Origin: Deltaproteobacteria bacterium
Lineage (GTDB): Bacteria > Desulfobacterota_D > UBA1144 > Nemesobacterales > JAJCZQ01
Length of the DNA stretch: 64,000 nucleotides
Direction: 5' to 3'
Assembly: GCA_029262335.1 (NCBI GenBank)
Contig: JAJCZQ010000017.1
Coordinates: 84,250-148,249, forward strand
The position numbers were made by a program, and so were the translations under genes. The notes below the pieces were generated by a model, which saw only the letters and a list, made by a program, of their open reading frames with translations, was not told where the DNA came from and did not search any database. Each line of letters opens with the position of its first letter. The stretch's first letter is position 1. Below, piece after piece: positions 50,182-59,063 of the stretch.

Positions 50182-50694
50182 TTAGTTTACCTGCTCAATT
50201 TTCTCAGCAATTATATCCACAACCCTTATGTACCTGCTTTTGCCATAACCCGGCTTTTTGGCAGTTCCCTGGGTGCCGAAATCAGTGATTAATTCTCCGG
50301 TATTTCCGTCAATAAGCTGCACCCAAACTGATGTTCTGCCTTTTCCCCGGTCATCAAGGCCCATGAATATCATTTCGCAGTATTTGCAGCCTTTTATGAA
50401 GCCTGTGACTACTCCCTTTACGATAAGCACGTTTTCATTTGATTCAACTTGGTCCGGGGACCTGTCTATAACCCTGTAATTACCCGATTGCAGTAGTTTC
50501 TCTGCAAGCATATCAGGGATGAGAGTTACTGAGTCAAGAGGGACAAACTCCGTATCAGTTTTGCCAAAATCGGGAATCTGAATAATTCCATATTTTTTGC
50601 CTGTAGGTAAGGGCTGTTTGTAAACGGTGGTAAACTGGGCACCGCACCCGGAAATAAATATCAAGGAAATAAATAATATAAAAGTTCTAATCAC
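50182..50694 (-). CDS. Lipoprotein of unknown family (DUF4410-like)
   Basis: A 170-aa protein starting GTG 50694 (GGAGG seven bases upstream) with signal IRTFILFISLIFISGCG; lipobox ISGC, Cys16. Mature part: YGIIQIPDFGKTDTEFVPLDS, LIPDMLAEKLLQSGNYRVIDR, VLIVKGVVTGFIKGCKYCE, and a C-terminal DIIAEKIEQVN. This order (NYRVIDR, gVVtgf, VWVQLIDGNTGELI) resembles DUF4410-type proteins that may assemble at the outer membrane. No function is known. It is divergent from the metallo-hydrolase gene. Confidence 0.75.
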   Translation of the reverse strand: MIRTFILFISLIFISGCGAQFTTVYKQPLPTGKKYGIIQIPDFGKTDTEFVPLDSVTLIPDMLAEKLLQSGNYRVIDRSPDQVESNENVLIVKGVVTGFIKGCKYCEMIFMGLDDRGKGRTSVWVQLIDGNTGELITDFGTQGTAKKPGYGKSRYIRVVDIIAEKIEQVN

Positions 50695-50802
50695 CTGTTA
50701 TCCTCCGGTATATATCGTTAAGAAGTTATTTTATTATGATGCAGTAAATTGAATTTTGTACCGTACATGCTAATATTTTCAAAACCGCATTTAGGAATCT
50801 TA

Positions 50803-51555
50803 ATGAGAATTTGCACACTTGCAAGTGGTAGTTCCGGAAATTCCCTGTATATTGAATCTTCACAATCAAAAATACTTGTTGACGCAGGTATTGGGCCGAG
50901 GGTTTTAAAGAAAAGACTTGAGTCAATTGATGTTGATATAACTGATATTGATGCAGTAATAGTCACTCACGAGCATGAGGACCATACAAGGGGACTTACA
51001 AAAATAAATATGCCCGTTTATGTGGCTTCCGAAACAGTTCCTGTCTGGAAAAATAAAGTGGAGTGCCTGAATGAATTTGAGAGTGATGTACCGTTTGAGA
51101 TAAAAGACCTGTTTATTACACCTTTTTCTGTACCCCATGATGCAATAGACCCCGTAGGATTTACAATCCAGACCGATAATTTAAAGGTAGGAGTAGTTAC
51201 CGATATAGGTTCTGTTACAAGCCTGGTTATTGAAAAATTAAAAGATTCCAATGTGCTGGTACTTGAGTCCAATCATGATATGAACCTCCTTTTTTACAGC
51301 CAGTATCCATGGATGTTAAAGCAAAGGATCAAAGGCAGGCTGGGCCATCTGTCAAATGTACAGTCCGGCGCTCTGCTGGACACGGTATTTAACAATAATT
51401 TAAAGCACGTAGTGCTTGCTCACCTTAGTATGATTAATAACAGCCCTGAAGCAGCATATGATGAGGCAATGAAGATTGTTAAGAGAAAAAACTCAGATAT
51501 TACCAAAGTACATGTCGCACCCAGAAAAACCGTAGGGGAGGTACTAAGCATTTGA
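50803..51555 (+). CDS. Metallo-beta-lactamase fold hydrolase, YycJ/WalJ-like
   Basis: A 250-aa MBL-fold protein beginning MRICTLASGSSGNSLYIES, with the metal motif VTHEHEDHTRGL (HxHxDH), HDMNLL and a further conserved HLSNVQSGALL. This matches YycJ/WalJ-type single-strand exonucleases/phosphodiesterases. I chose ATG 50803 (AGGA upstream) since the frame before it (MNFVPYML) lacks family similarity. Its TGA overlaps the TTG start of purB by 3 bases, indicating coupling. Confidence 0.85.
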   Translation: MRICTLASGSSGNSLYIESSQSKILVDAGIGPRVLKKRLESIDVDITDIDAVIVTHEHEDHTRGLTKINMPVYVASETVPVWKNKVECLNEFESDVPFEIKDLFITPFSVPHDAIDPVGFTIQTDNLKVGVVTDIGSVTSLVIEKLKDSNVLVLESNHDMNLLFYSQYPWMLKQRIKGRLGHLSNVQSGALLDTVFNNNLKHVVLAHLSMINNSPEAAYDEAMKIVKRKNSDITKVHVAPRKTVGEVLSI

Positions 51556-52865
51556 TTTCAAGATACTCCAGAGAGGAAATGTCGCGAATCTGGACCGACG
51601 ACGCCAAATACACAAACTGGCTAAATGTAGAGATAGCTGTTTGTGAGGCATGGTGCGAACTTGGTGAAATACCCAGGAAATCACTAAATACGATTAAGAA
51701 AAAAGCCGATTTTAAAATCTCCAGGATTAATACCCTGGAAAAAAAATTAAAGCATGACGTCCTTGCCTTCCTTACATGTGTTGCTGAATATGTCGGTGAG
51801 GATTCCAGGTTTATTCATCTTGGTATGACATCTTCTGATGTACTTGATACATCTCTTTCAATGCAGCTAAGAGATGCCGGTAAATTAATTACGGCGGATA
51901 TAAAGAAACTGCTTGCCGAACTGAAGAAAAAAGCTCTAAAGCATAAAAATACACCTATGATCGGCAGATCCCACGGTATACATGCTGAGCCAAAAACACT
52001 TGGCCTTGTTTTTGCACTCTGGTATGACGAGATGAGCAGGAATCTTGAGAGAATGCAGAAGGCCACCGAAGATATAAGCGTTGGTATGATGTCAGGGGCA
52101 GTGGGGACTTATGCAGCAATAGACCCAAGAGTAGAAAAGATAGCATGCAGAAAGCTTGGACTTAAACCTTCGAGGATTTCCACGCAGGTAATTCACCGGG
52201 ACCTTCATGCACAGTATTTTCTTACACTTTCGCTGATTGCTTCGGCAATAGAGAGGATTGCAACAGAGGTAAGGCATTTCCAAAGGACAGAAGTCCTTGA
52301 AATGGAAGAGCCTTTTGGAAAAGGCCAGAAAGGATCTTCTGCAATGCCCCATAAGAAAAATCCGATTCTGTCTGAAAACCTTTGCGGCCTTGCAAGACTG
52401 GTCAGGTCTTCAGCGGTCCCGGCACTTGAAAACATCTCTTTATGGCATGAGAGGGATATTAGTCATTCATCGGTAGAAAGAGTTGTCGGACCTGATTCAA
52501 CCATACTTACTGATTTTATGCTGACCAGGGTAACGGGCATGATTAAAGGACTTCAGATTTATCCAAAGAACCTTGAAAAAAACATCTGGACAACAAACGG
52601 CCTTGTATTTTCCCAAAAAGTTCTGCTAAAACTTATTTCAAAAGGTATAACACGTGAGAAGTCCTATTCCATGGTCCAAAGAAACGCTATGGAATGCTGG
52701 AAAAGCGGTATAGACTTTAAAGATATTCTGCTTAAAGACCCTGAAGTTAAGGGCCTTTTGACTGAAGAGGAGCTTAATTCATGTTTTGATGTAAAGCAGG
52801 ATTTTAACAATATTGATTACATATATAAAAATGTGTTTGGAGCTTCAAAAAACAGGAAAAAATAA
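51552..52865 (+). CDS. purB: Adenylosuccinate lyase
   Basis: A 437-aa fumarase/aspartase-superfamily enzyme in purine synthesis, splitting SAICAR and adenylosuccinate. Signature GSSAMPHKKNP, HLGMTSSDVLDT and PMIGRSHGIHAEPKTLG are all present. The start is TTG 51552 (MISRYSREEMSRIW), which overlaps the preceding stop; the alternative of a later ATG would remove conserved residues. It is probably co-transcribed with the MBL gene. Confidence 0.95.
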   Translation: MISRYSREEMSRIWTDDAKYTNWLNVEIAVCEAWCELGEIPRKSLNTIKKKADFKISRINTLEKKLKHDVLAFLTCVAEYVGEDSRFIHLGMTSSDVLDTSLSMQLRDAGKLITADIKKLLAELKKKALKHKNTPMIGRSHGIHAEPKTLGLVFALWYDEMSRNLERMQKATEDISVGMMSGAVGTYAAIDPRVEKIACRKLGLKPSRISTQVIHRDLHAQYFLTLSLIASAIERIATEVRHFQRTEVLEMEEPFGKGQKGSSAMPHKKNPILSENLCGLARLVRSSAVPALENISLWHERDISHSSVERVVGPDSTILTDFMLTRVTGMIKGLQIYPKNLEKNIWTTNGLVFSQKVLLKLISKGITREKSYSMVQRNAMECWKSGIDFKDILLKDPEVKGLLTEEELNSCFDVKQDFNNIDYIYKNVFGASKNRKK

Positions 52866-52977
52866 TGATTGCATTATAAAGGTTGACTGGTATTCTGTAG
52901 TTTGAAAATTAAAAACCTATTAAAAAGATTCAAATCCAAAAATTCCCAACAAGCGGATTATTCCGGAGGTAAAAATT

Positions 52978-54066
52978 ATGAAAAAATTATTAAGTATGGT
53001 TTTACTATGTAGTTTGTTTTTAACAGTGGCATGTGATTCGGGCCCTAAAGAAGATGCGGCAACCAACAATGCAGACAGTGCACCTGAAGCAGCAGCTGAT
53101 GCAACTACCGAAGCGGCACCTGAGGCGGCAACAGACAGTGCAAAATCAGCACCTGTAAACCAGGACACGGAAAGCAGGCTTATCACTTTCTTTAAATCTA
53201 AATTTGGTACAAGACTACCTGGAAATACAACTGTAAAGCTTGGTGAATTCAAAAGCAGTAATATGCAGGGTATAGATGAAGGCAGTTTCATCGTGGACGT
53301 TCCAGGACGTGGTGAGCAGCCTATCCCAATGCTTATAAGCACGGACAGGAAATTCCTTATTATTGGTGCAAGTGAACCAACAAATCTTGGAGATTTTAAG
53401 CCTTCAGGTATGCCTGGGTTAAAGCAGGGGACACTTGATTTTGGAAGACAGCAGATTCCAGTACTTGTTTCAGACGACGGCAGCCAGTTAATTGTCGGTG
53501 AGATACTGGATTCCACAGTAGACCCGCTTCAGGAAATATTAAGCAAAATATCCATGGATAATGTACCGGTTAAAGGAAATGCAGATGCTCCAATAACAAT
53601 AGTTGAATATTCTGATTTTCAGTGCCCATTCTGCAAACGTGGAAGCGATATGCTACCGGGACTACTGGAAGATTATCCGGGCAAGGTGAAAATTATTTTT
53701 AAACAGTTTCCACTTCCAAACCATAACTGGGCCAAACCTTCTTCAATCGCTTCTTTATGTGCATTTGAACAGGGTAACGATAAGTTCTGGGAGTTCCATG
53801 ATATGGTCTTTGCAAAACAAAAAGAGATAAACCTACAGAACTCAACTGATAAATTTAACGAGATTGCAAAAGAAATAGGCCTTGATCAGGCAAAATTTGA
53901 TGCGTGTATCAGCTCAGGCGAGAATGCTGCAAGAGTAGATGCCGAGATGCAGGAAGGCCAGCAAATTGGTATAAGTTCCACCCCTACATTTGTAGTTGAC
54001 GGACTTATTGTTCCAGGTGCTGATCTGCAAAGTATCAAGAACGCAATAGATTCAAGAGTCCAATAA
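52978..54066 (+). CDS. DsbA-like thioredoxin lipoprotein
   Basis: A 362-aa protein with lipoprotein signal (LLCSLFLTVAC, Cys19), an Ala/Glu/Asp/Pro-rich linker (about 20-60), a repeated domain of unknown fold (residues about 65-180; IPMLISTDRKFLIIG, IPVLVSDDGSQLIVG) and a C-terminal DsbA-type thioredoxin domain (about 195-360; YSDFQCPFCKRGSD, CPFC; SSTPTFVVDG cis-Pro). The middle domain resembles the DsbC/DsbG dimerisation type. It likely forms or isomerises disulfides on the outer side. GGAGGTAAAAATT gives a strong ribosome site. Confidence 0.88.
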   Translation: MKKLLSMVLLCSLFLTVACDSGPKEDAATNNADSAPEAAADATTEAAPEAATDSAKSAPVNQDTESRLITFFKSKFGTRLPGNTTVKLGEFKSSNMQGIDEGSFIVDVPGRGEQPIPMLISTDRKFLIIGASEPTNLGDFKPSGMPGLKQGTLDFGRQQIPVLVSDDGSQLIVGEILDSTVDPLQEILSKISMDNVPVKGNADAPITIVEYSDFQCPFCKRGSDMLPGLLEDYPGKVKIIFKQFPLPNHNWAKPSSIASLCAFEQGNDKFWEFHDMVFAKQKEINLQNSTDKFNEIAKEIGLDQAKFDACISSGENAARVDAEMQEGQQIGISSTPTFVVDGLIVPGADLQSIKNAIDSRVQ

Positions 54067-54079
54067 TATAAATGTTTGA

Positions 54080-54116
54080 ATCCTGACTATCTGTTTTATA
54101 TACAAATAGTCAGGAT
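54080..54116 (+). repeat. Perfect 11-bp inverted repeat after DsbA-like gene
   Basis: ATCCTGACTAT (54080-54090) and ATAGTCAGGAT (54106-54116) flank a 15-base AT-rich loop. It lies 13 bases after the stop and 12 bases before the next ATG, with no T run. It may protect the 3' end of the upstream mRNA or act as a weak terminator. Confidence 0.5.
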
Positions 54117-54128
54117 CCGAATCTGAAA

Positions 54129-54836
54129 ATGAAATGTCCAAAATGCGGTTATAACTCTTTTGATTCATTAAACGAGTGCAAAAGATGCGGTGCAAGGGTC
54201 GAGGCTGATGACACAGATATAAAAAAAGCAAAGACCGGTAAAAGCACCAGTGCCCACGACGATATTGAAAATTTTGCGCTTTTTGAAAATGAAAATGACG
54301 AAACCGTTTTATTAGAAGACGAGTTTGTAGATGATTACTCTTTCCACGGCAGTACTCCCATAAAGAAACAAAAAACTACAGATGGTACAGGCGATTCGCC
54401 GGAAAGTTACCTTGAGCTTGCAAGTTTCAGCAGGAGGTCCTTTGCTTTTATTCTGGATATTACCGTAATCTTGGTAGTGTCTTTTTTTGCGATAATTATC
54501 GGATTACTTGCTGCAGGGATTGATATAACAGCCGGGGTTATGAAGCTCTCCTACATCTTAATACCTGTCTACATTATACTATGCCTGCTTGCATCCACGG
54601 TACTTTTCTTTCTTCATGCTTATTCAGGGAAAACTTTTGGAAAGCTGGTGTTTGGTATAAGAGTGGTGAGGGAAGATGGCGGAAAAATCAGCCTGGGACA
54701 GTCTTTTACTCGCTGGGTTGGTTACTACCTTTCAGCAATACCGGTTCTTTACGGTTATTTGTCAGCTTTATTTGATTACAATCTCCAGACCTGGCACGAT
54801 AAAATTTCTAAAACATATGTAATTAAAGACAACTAA
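54129..54836 (+). CDS. RDD-family membrane protein with N-terminal zinc ribbon
   Basis: A 235-aa protein. Residues 1-25 are a zinc ribbon (CPKCGYNSFDSLNECKRCG), followed by an acidic linker (FENENDETVLLEDEFVDD). The C-terminal half is the RDD domain (ASFSRRSFAFILDITVILVV, FGKLVFGIRVVREDG, SFTRWVGYYLSAIP), with about three helices. Function of RDD proteins is often unknown; some act as antiporters. It is 62 bases after the DsbA-like gene and 5 bases before gshA. Confidence 0.88.
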   Translation: MKCPKCGYNSFDSLNECKRCGARVEADDTDIKKAKTGKSTSAHDDIENFALFENENDETVLLEDEFVDDYSFHGSTPIKKQKTTDGTGDSPESYLELASFSRRSFAFILDITVILVVSFFAIIIGLLAAGIDITAGVMKLSYILIPVYIILCLLASTVLFFLHAYSGKTFGKLVFGIRVVREDGGKISLGQSFTRWVGYYLSAIPVLYGYLSALFDYNLQTWHDKISKTYVIKDN

Positions 54837-54841
54837 ATAAA

Positions 54842-56086
54842 ATGAAAATAATAGATAGCTTAAGCAGTAAGATTGCGGACAATAGCGGTTTAATTGAGAA
54901 GTGGTTTGAGAGGCACCATGAAAATATTTTAATCCCCCTTTACGCGTCCGTGGATATCCGCGTTTCCCAAAATAAAATAGTCCCGGTTGATACAAACATT
55001 TTTCCTGCCGGGTTTAATAACATTTCAGAAAAATTCAGGGTAAATACCGGTGAGTTGTTCAAAAAAACCCTTGATGCAAAATATCCCGGTGCAAAAAAAA
55101 TTCTGATAGTACCCGAACTTCATACAAAGAATTCCTATTACTGGGAAAATATATTTGTAATCAAGTCGATACTTTTAAATGAAGGTTACGAAGTTATGGT
55201 TGGTATTGTAAGCGACAACTTTGAAACAGAACATGCTGTTTTTTCAACTGTCAGCGGAGCTGAGATAAACGCATATAAAGCCAAAAGCAGTGAAAACAGG
55301 ATCGTACTTGACGATTTTGTTCCTGACATAATTCTTCTTAACAATGATTTTTCGGAAAAATGCCCCAAAACCCTGAGGGACATAGTGCAGCCCGTAGTCC
55401 CGCCGGTAGAGATGGGGTGGCATACAAGGAGAAAAGATGTAAATTTTGAGTTTTATAACAGCCTTGCTGCCGAAGTGGCCGAGATAATAGGTATAGACCC
55501 CTGGGTTATAAGTATAGAAACATGCCTTGTGGAGAACGTGGATTTTGATATTCCGGATGACAGGAAAAGGGCCTCCGAATGTGCAAAAAAAGTGATGTCA
55601 AAAATATCAGGGAAATACCAGGAACTTAATATCACAGATGAACCAACAATATTTATAAAAAGTAACTCCGGAACATACGGTATGGCCGTGATCAATTTAA
55701 AGGACATCGAGTCACTTATACTTATGAATTCAAGTAACAGGAAAAGGCTGAGAGTTACGAAGGGAGGGATGCCTGTAAGGGACGTTGTAATACAGGAAGG
55801 TGTGCCTACCATTATTAAAACAAACGATGGATACTCGGCAGAGCCTGTAATATATATGGTCGAAGACAGTGTTGCGGGCGCGTTTTACAGGGTCAATACC
55901 GAAAAATCAGAGACCGATAATCTTAACTCAAAAGGCATGAGGTTTGAGCAGTTTGAAAATACGGTGAATGAAATTCAAACAATTCCGGAAGTGTTTACAC
56001 TGGTTTCAAAAATAGCCGTAATTGCGGCCGGGTATGAAATAGAAAAGATAATCAGGGACGGCGGCTGCAAGGAAGCAGTCAGTTAA
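54842..56086 (+). CDS. gshA: Glutamate-cysteine ligase
   Basis: A 414-aa protein beginning with KIADNSGLIEKWFERHHENI, PLYASVDIRVSQNKIVPVDTN and having FPAGFNN, FIKSNSGTYGMAV and VIQEGVPTI. This pattern fits the proteobacterial (ferroxidans-type) glutamate-cysteine ligase family that makes gamma-glutamylcysteine. gshB is not next to it. It starts 5 bases after the RDD gene. A glutaredoxin gene at 29.8 kb supports glutathione use in this organism. Confidence 0.85.
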   Translation: MKIIDSLSSKIADNSGLIEKWFERHHENILIPLYASVDIRVSQNKIVPVDTNIFPAGFNNISEKFRVNTGELFKKTLDAKYPGAKKILIVPELHTKNSYYWENIFVIKSILLNEGYEVMVGIVSDNFETEHAVFSTVSGAEINAYKAKSSENRIVLDDFVPDIILLNNDFSEKCPKTLRDIVQPVVPPVEMGWHTRRKDVNFEFYNSLAAEVAEIIGIDPWVISIETCLVENVDFDIPDDRKRASECAKKVMSKISGKYQELNITDEPTIFIKSNSGTYGMAVINLKDIESLILMNSSNRKRLRVTKGGMPVRDVVIQEGVPTIIKTNDGYSAEPVIYMVEDSVAGAFYRVNTEKSETDNLNSKGMRFEQFENTVNEIQTIPEVFTLVSKIAVIAAGYEIEKIIRDGGCKEAVS

Positions 56087-56164
56087 ATTGACACTGTTTA
56101 TCAATTAGGTAAAAAATTAGCGTTTCCATTTAGTTATTTCAATATAATTTTAAGGATGTTTTAA

Positions 56165-57439
56165 TTGTCTGTTGAAGAAGTCGGACATTTGTCCGTACAG
56201 AATTTTTTACTTTCACTTACACTTATACTAGTTGTTTCCAAACTGTTTGGGGAGCTGTTTGAAAGACTCCGTTTGCCTTCAGTCCTGGGGGAGCTTATAG
56301 CAGGAATTATTCTTGGGGGCAGCTTGCTTGCCGTTGTCCCTTCTGTTGCCGGCCAGGTAGGTTACGACACTTTTCACCTGCTGGCTGAAATAGGCGTATG
56401 CATACTTTTATTTGAGATAGGACTTGAAACTGATCTCGGAGACCTTATCAAAGTAGGGCCCACTTCCACTCTTGTAGCAGTCGTTGGGGTAGTTGCACCT
56501 TTTGCGTTTGGGTTCGGAAGTATCATTATGTTTCAGAAGTTCGGATTAATGAATGTAGACCCTGCACTTCTAACTATTATAGCAATAACCACCGGGGCTA
56601 CCTTAACTGCAACAAGCGTAGGGATAACTGCGCGCGTACTCTCGGATATGAATAAGCTCAATACCGGGGAGTCCAAGATAATTCTTGGAGCAGCCGTAAT
56701 TGACGATGTGCTGGGCCTTATTATTCTGGGGGTTGTAAGCGGCCTTATTGAGGCATTTAAAGCAGGCAGCGGCGGCGGAATCTCGCTAACCGGAATTATA
56801 ACTATTACCTTTAAAGCATTCGGGTTCCTGTTCCTTGCAATTTTTATTGGCAACATGATTTCCAAACGTCTGTTTAATTTTATTGATAAGATGAAGGTCA
56901 GGGGGATCCTCTTTCTATTTGCCATAGCATTTGCATTATTTTATTCATACCTTGCAATTGTTGTCGGCCTTGCCCCGATTGTGGGTGCATTTGCAGCAGG
57001 CCTGGTACTGAGGAGAATAAACCAGTTTAAAATTGTGGAACATAATCTAAGGCCGGTTTCAGACTTTTTTACTCCTATCTTCTTTGTGATGATAGGGGCC
57101 GCAGTAGATATTTATGTGTTTAATCCTTTTGTGGAAGGCAACATAAATATAATGTTAATTGCACTGATTTTATTTGTTGTAGCTGTAATTGGTAAGTATA
57201 TAAGCGGCTACGTAGTGTTTAAAAAAGGCATTAATAAAATGGTTATTGGTATAGGTATGATACCGCGTGGAGAAGTTGGGTTGATTTTTGCGCAAGTTGG
57301 GTTAAATTATGGGGTTTTCAATTCCAAACTGTTTTCTGCTGTGACCGTTATGGTGATGTTGACGACCTTTATTGCACCGCCATTACTACAGGTAGCGTTT
57401 AAGAACAATAGCCCGGAATTAGATGTTCAGGATTCCTAA
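56165..57439 (+). CDS. Kef/CPA2-type cation:proton antiporter
   Basis: A 424-aa membrane protein with 12-13 helices. Family motifs are LPSVLGELIAGIILGG, FHLLAEIGVCILLFEIGLET, AAVIDDVLGLIILGVV (the acidic DD of the transport core) and GMIPRGEVGLIF. It has no C-terminal TrkA-N domain, so regulation is not NAD-linked. The start is TTG 56165 with AAGGA eight bases upstream. It ends 15 bases before the first ATP synthase gene, so the two are probably in one operon; K+/H+ or Na+/H+ exchange cannot be settled. Confidence 0.9.
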   Translation: MSVEEVGHLSVQNFLLSLTLILVVSKLFGELFERLRLPSVLGELIAGIILGGSLLAVVPSVAGQVGYDTFHLLAEIGVCILLFEIGLETDLGDLIKVGPTSTLVAVVGVVAPFAFGFGSIIMFQKFGLMNVDPALLTIIAITTGATLTATSVGITARVLSDMNKLNTGESKIILGAAVIDDVLGLIILGVVSGLIEAFKAGSGGGISLTGIITITFKAFGFLFLAIFIGNMISKRLFNFIDKMKVRGILFLFAIAFALFYSYLAIVVGLAPIVGAFAAGLVLRRINQFKIVEHNLRPVSDFFTPIFFVMIGAAVDIYVFNPFVEGNINIMLIALILFVVAVIGKYISGYVVFKKGINKMVIGIGMIPRGEVGLIFAQVGLNYGVFNSKLFSAVTVMVMLTTFIAPPLLQVAFKNNSPELDVQDS

Positions 57440-57454
57440 AATTTATAGGGAAAT

Positions 57455-57970
57455 ATGGTAATGAAAAAGTATATTTTATTTTTGTTTAGCAACATTTTTA
57501 TATTAATTTTAACAACTAAAAACTCTTTTGCAGCCGGTGGTGACCTGCTAAGTGTTGATAAAACAATTCTGTTTCAGTTTGTAGTTGTAATACTGGGGCT
57601 TTTTATTATCAACAAACTGATACTGCAGCCAATGCTCAGCCTCCTGGACAGGCGTGAGAAACTCACTAAAGGCACTGTGGATGAGGCAAGGGAACTGACC
57701 GAAAAAGCAGAAAACCTGATAAACGACTATAAGCAGAAGATTGACGAAGCAAGGGCCGAAGCCAATGAGAAAAGGGCAGAGATAAGAAAGGAAGCCCAGC
57801 TGATATCAGAAAAAATGATATCAGAAGCAAGAGACGAATCACATGCAACTCTTGAAAATTATAAGAAAGAACTTGATGTTCAGGTTACTGACATTAAATC
57901 AAAAATTAAACCAGAAATAGAAAACCTTGCCAAAGAAATATCTGATAAGGTTCTTAGCATGGAGGGTTAG
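57455..57970 (+). CDS. atpF': ATP synthase subunit b' (signal-peptide-like N-terminus)
   Basis: A 171-aa protein. Residues about 1-27 (MVMKKYILFLFSNIFILIL...NSFAAGG) resemble a cleavable signal peptide; a membrane helix follows (LFQFVVVILGLFIINKLIL), then a long charged coiled coil (LTEKAENLINDYKQKIDEARAEA). This matches one of the two b-type peripheral stalk subunits in deltaproteobacterial-type F-ATPases. AGGGA precedes ATG 57455; ATG 57461 is possible. It precedes the second b subunit by 2 bases. Confidence 0.85.
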   Translation: MVMKKYILFLFSNIFILILTTKNSFAAGGDLLSVDKTILFQFVVVILGLFIINKLILQPMLSLLDRREKLTKGTVDEARELTEKAENLINDYKQKIDEARAEANEKRAEIRKEAQLISEKMISEARDESHATLENYKKELDVQVTDIKSKIKPEIENLAKEISDKVLSMEG

Positions 57971-57972
57971 GT

Positions 57973-58518
57973 TTGTTAGATCTAGATATATTAAGTTTTA
58001 TTGTTACAGGTGCATCGGAAACGGGCCACTTTAACTGGGCATTTGTTATCAAGCATGCGCTTAACCTCGCGATACTGGTTGGTATACTGGTCTATTTTCT
58101 CAGAATTCCTATAAAAGCCGGACTTGAAAAAAGAAAAGCTAATATGAGCAGGGAAATAGATGAAGCAAAGCAGTCAATAGAAACAGCAAAAGTAAAATAC
58201 GATGAATATTCTGTAAAGCTTGATAAGCTCGGAGCTGAAATTACGGAACTCAAGGATTCAATCAGCAAACTTGGCGAAACAGAAAAAGATGAATTAATTA
58301 CAAATGCAAGGCAGACATGCGAACTGATAAAAAAGGACTCCAAGGACACAATTGAACTCGAAGCGTTCAGGGCCAAGCAGGAGATCCAGGAAGAAGTGGT
58401 TAAAAATTCTCTCGAGATAGCAGAAGGCATTATTAAGGAAAAGATGGACGGCTCTTATAACACTAAAGCAGTTGATAATTTAATTAATCAGATTGAGGAT
58501 GGTAAATGGCTACAATAG
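57973..58518 (+). CDS. atpF: ATP synthase subunit b
   Basis: A 181-aa protein with a membrane helix (ALNLAILVGILVYFLR) and a coiled coil (EIDEAKQSIETAKVKYDEYS, EIQEEVVKNSLEIAEGIIKEK). It forms the peripheral stalk with b'. The start is TTG 57973 following GGAGGGTTAGG; the stop overlaps the atpH start by 13 bases. Subunits a and c (atpB, atpE) are not in this operon. Confidence 0.88.
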   Translation: MLDLDILSFIVTGASETGHFNWAFVIKHALNLAILVGILVYFLRIPIKAGLEKRKANMSREIDEAKQSIETAKVKYDEYSVKLDKLGAEITELKDSISKLGETEKDELITNARQTCELIKKDSKDTIELEAFRAKQEIQEEVVKNSLEIAEGIIKEKMDGSYNTKAVDNLINQIEDGKWLQ

Positions 58519-59045
58519 CAACCCTTAAAGATCTTGTGGATGCTTTGACTGAGACAGGGCTTGAGAACAACAACCTGGAAACAATCATATCCAATTTAAA
58601 AAGTTTTTTTGAACTTGTATCCTCTAACCAGGAGATCAGGAACGTACTTGGTACATCTGCATTTGAAGTAGATGAAAAGAGCAGGATTGTTTCTGATATA
58701 TCTGAAAAAGCCGGATTTTTAAACGAGACTAAAAACTTTCTTATACTTTCTGCTGAGATGGAAAAGTTTTCGGGCCTGCTTACAAAACAGGACGAGATAA
58801 TAAGGCGCCTGGAGCAGTCTGCAGGCAAGCTTAAGGCTGAAATCGTTGCAGCCGGTTCACTTTCCGAAACAGACCTTAACAGGATAAAAGAATCTTTATT
58901 TAAGGCAACAGGTAAGGACGTGGAATTAAAAGTAAATATTGATCCTTCAATTATCGGCGGATTAATAACAATAATAGGCGACAAAGTATTTGATAACAGC
59001 GTTAAAACACAATTAGAAAAAATTCAGGGAGTATTAACTCCGTAG
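58506..59045 (+). CDS. atpH: ATP synthase subunit delta
   Basis: A 179-aa OSCP/delta protein, helical N-terminal domain (TLKDLVDALTETGLENNNLETIISNLKSFF) and C-terminal domain (LKVNIDPSIIGGLITIIGDKVFDNSVKTQLEKI), which is the best-conserved part. It connects the b stalk to the alpha3beta3 head. It overlaps atpF by 13 bases; atpA starts 18 bases later. Confidence 0.93.
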   Translation: MATIATLKDLVDALTETGLENNNLETIISNLKSFFELVSSNQEIRNVLGTSAFEVDEKSRIVSDISEKAGFLNETKNFLILSAEMEKFSGLLTKQDEIIRRLEQSAGKLKAEIVAAGSLSETDLNRIKESLFKATGKDVELKVNIDPSIIGGLITIIGDKVFDNSVKTQLEKIQGVLTP

Positions 59046-59063
59046 AAAAAGCAAGGAGCTTTA

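Noticed and set aside
52920..53516. 198-codon minus frame over the DsbA-like gene
   Set aside because: Shadow frame, Ser/Ala/Leu-rich; the plus-strand gene has signal peptide and CPFC motif.
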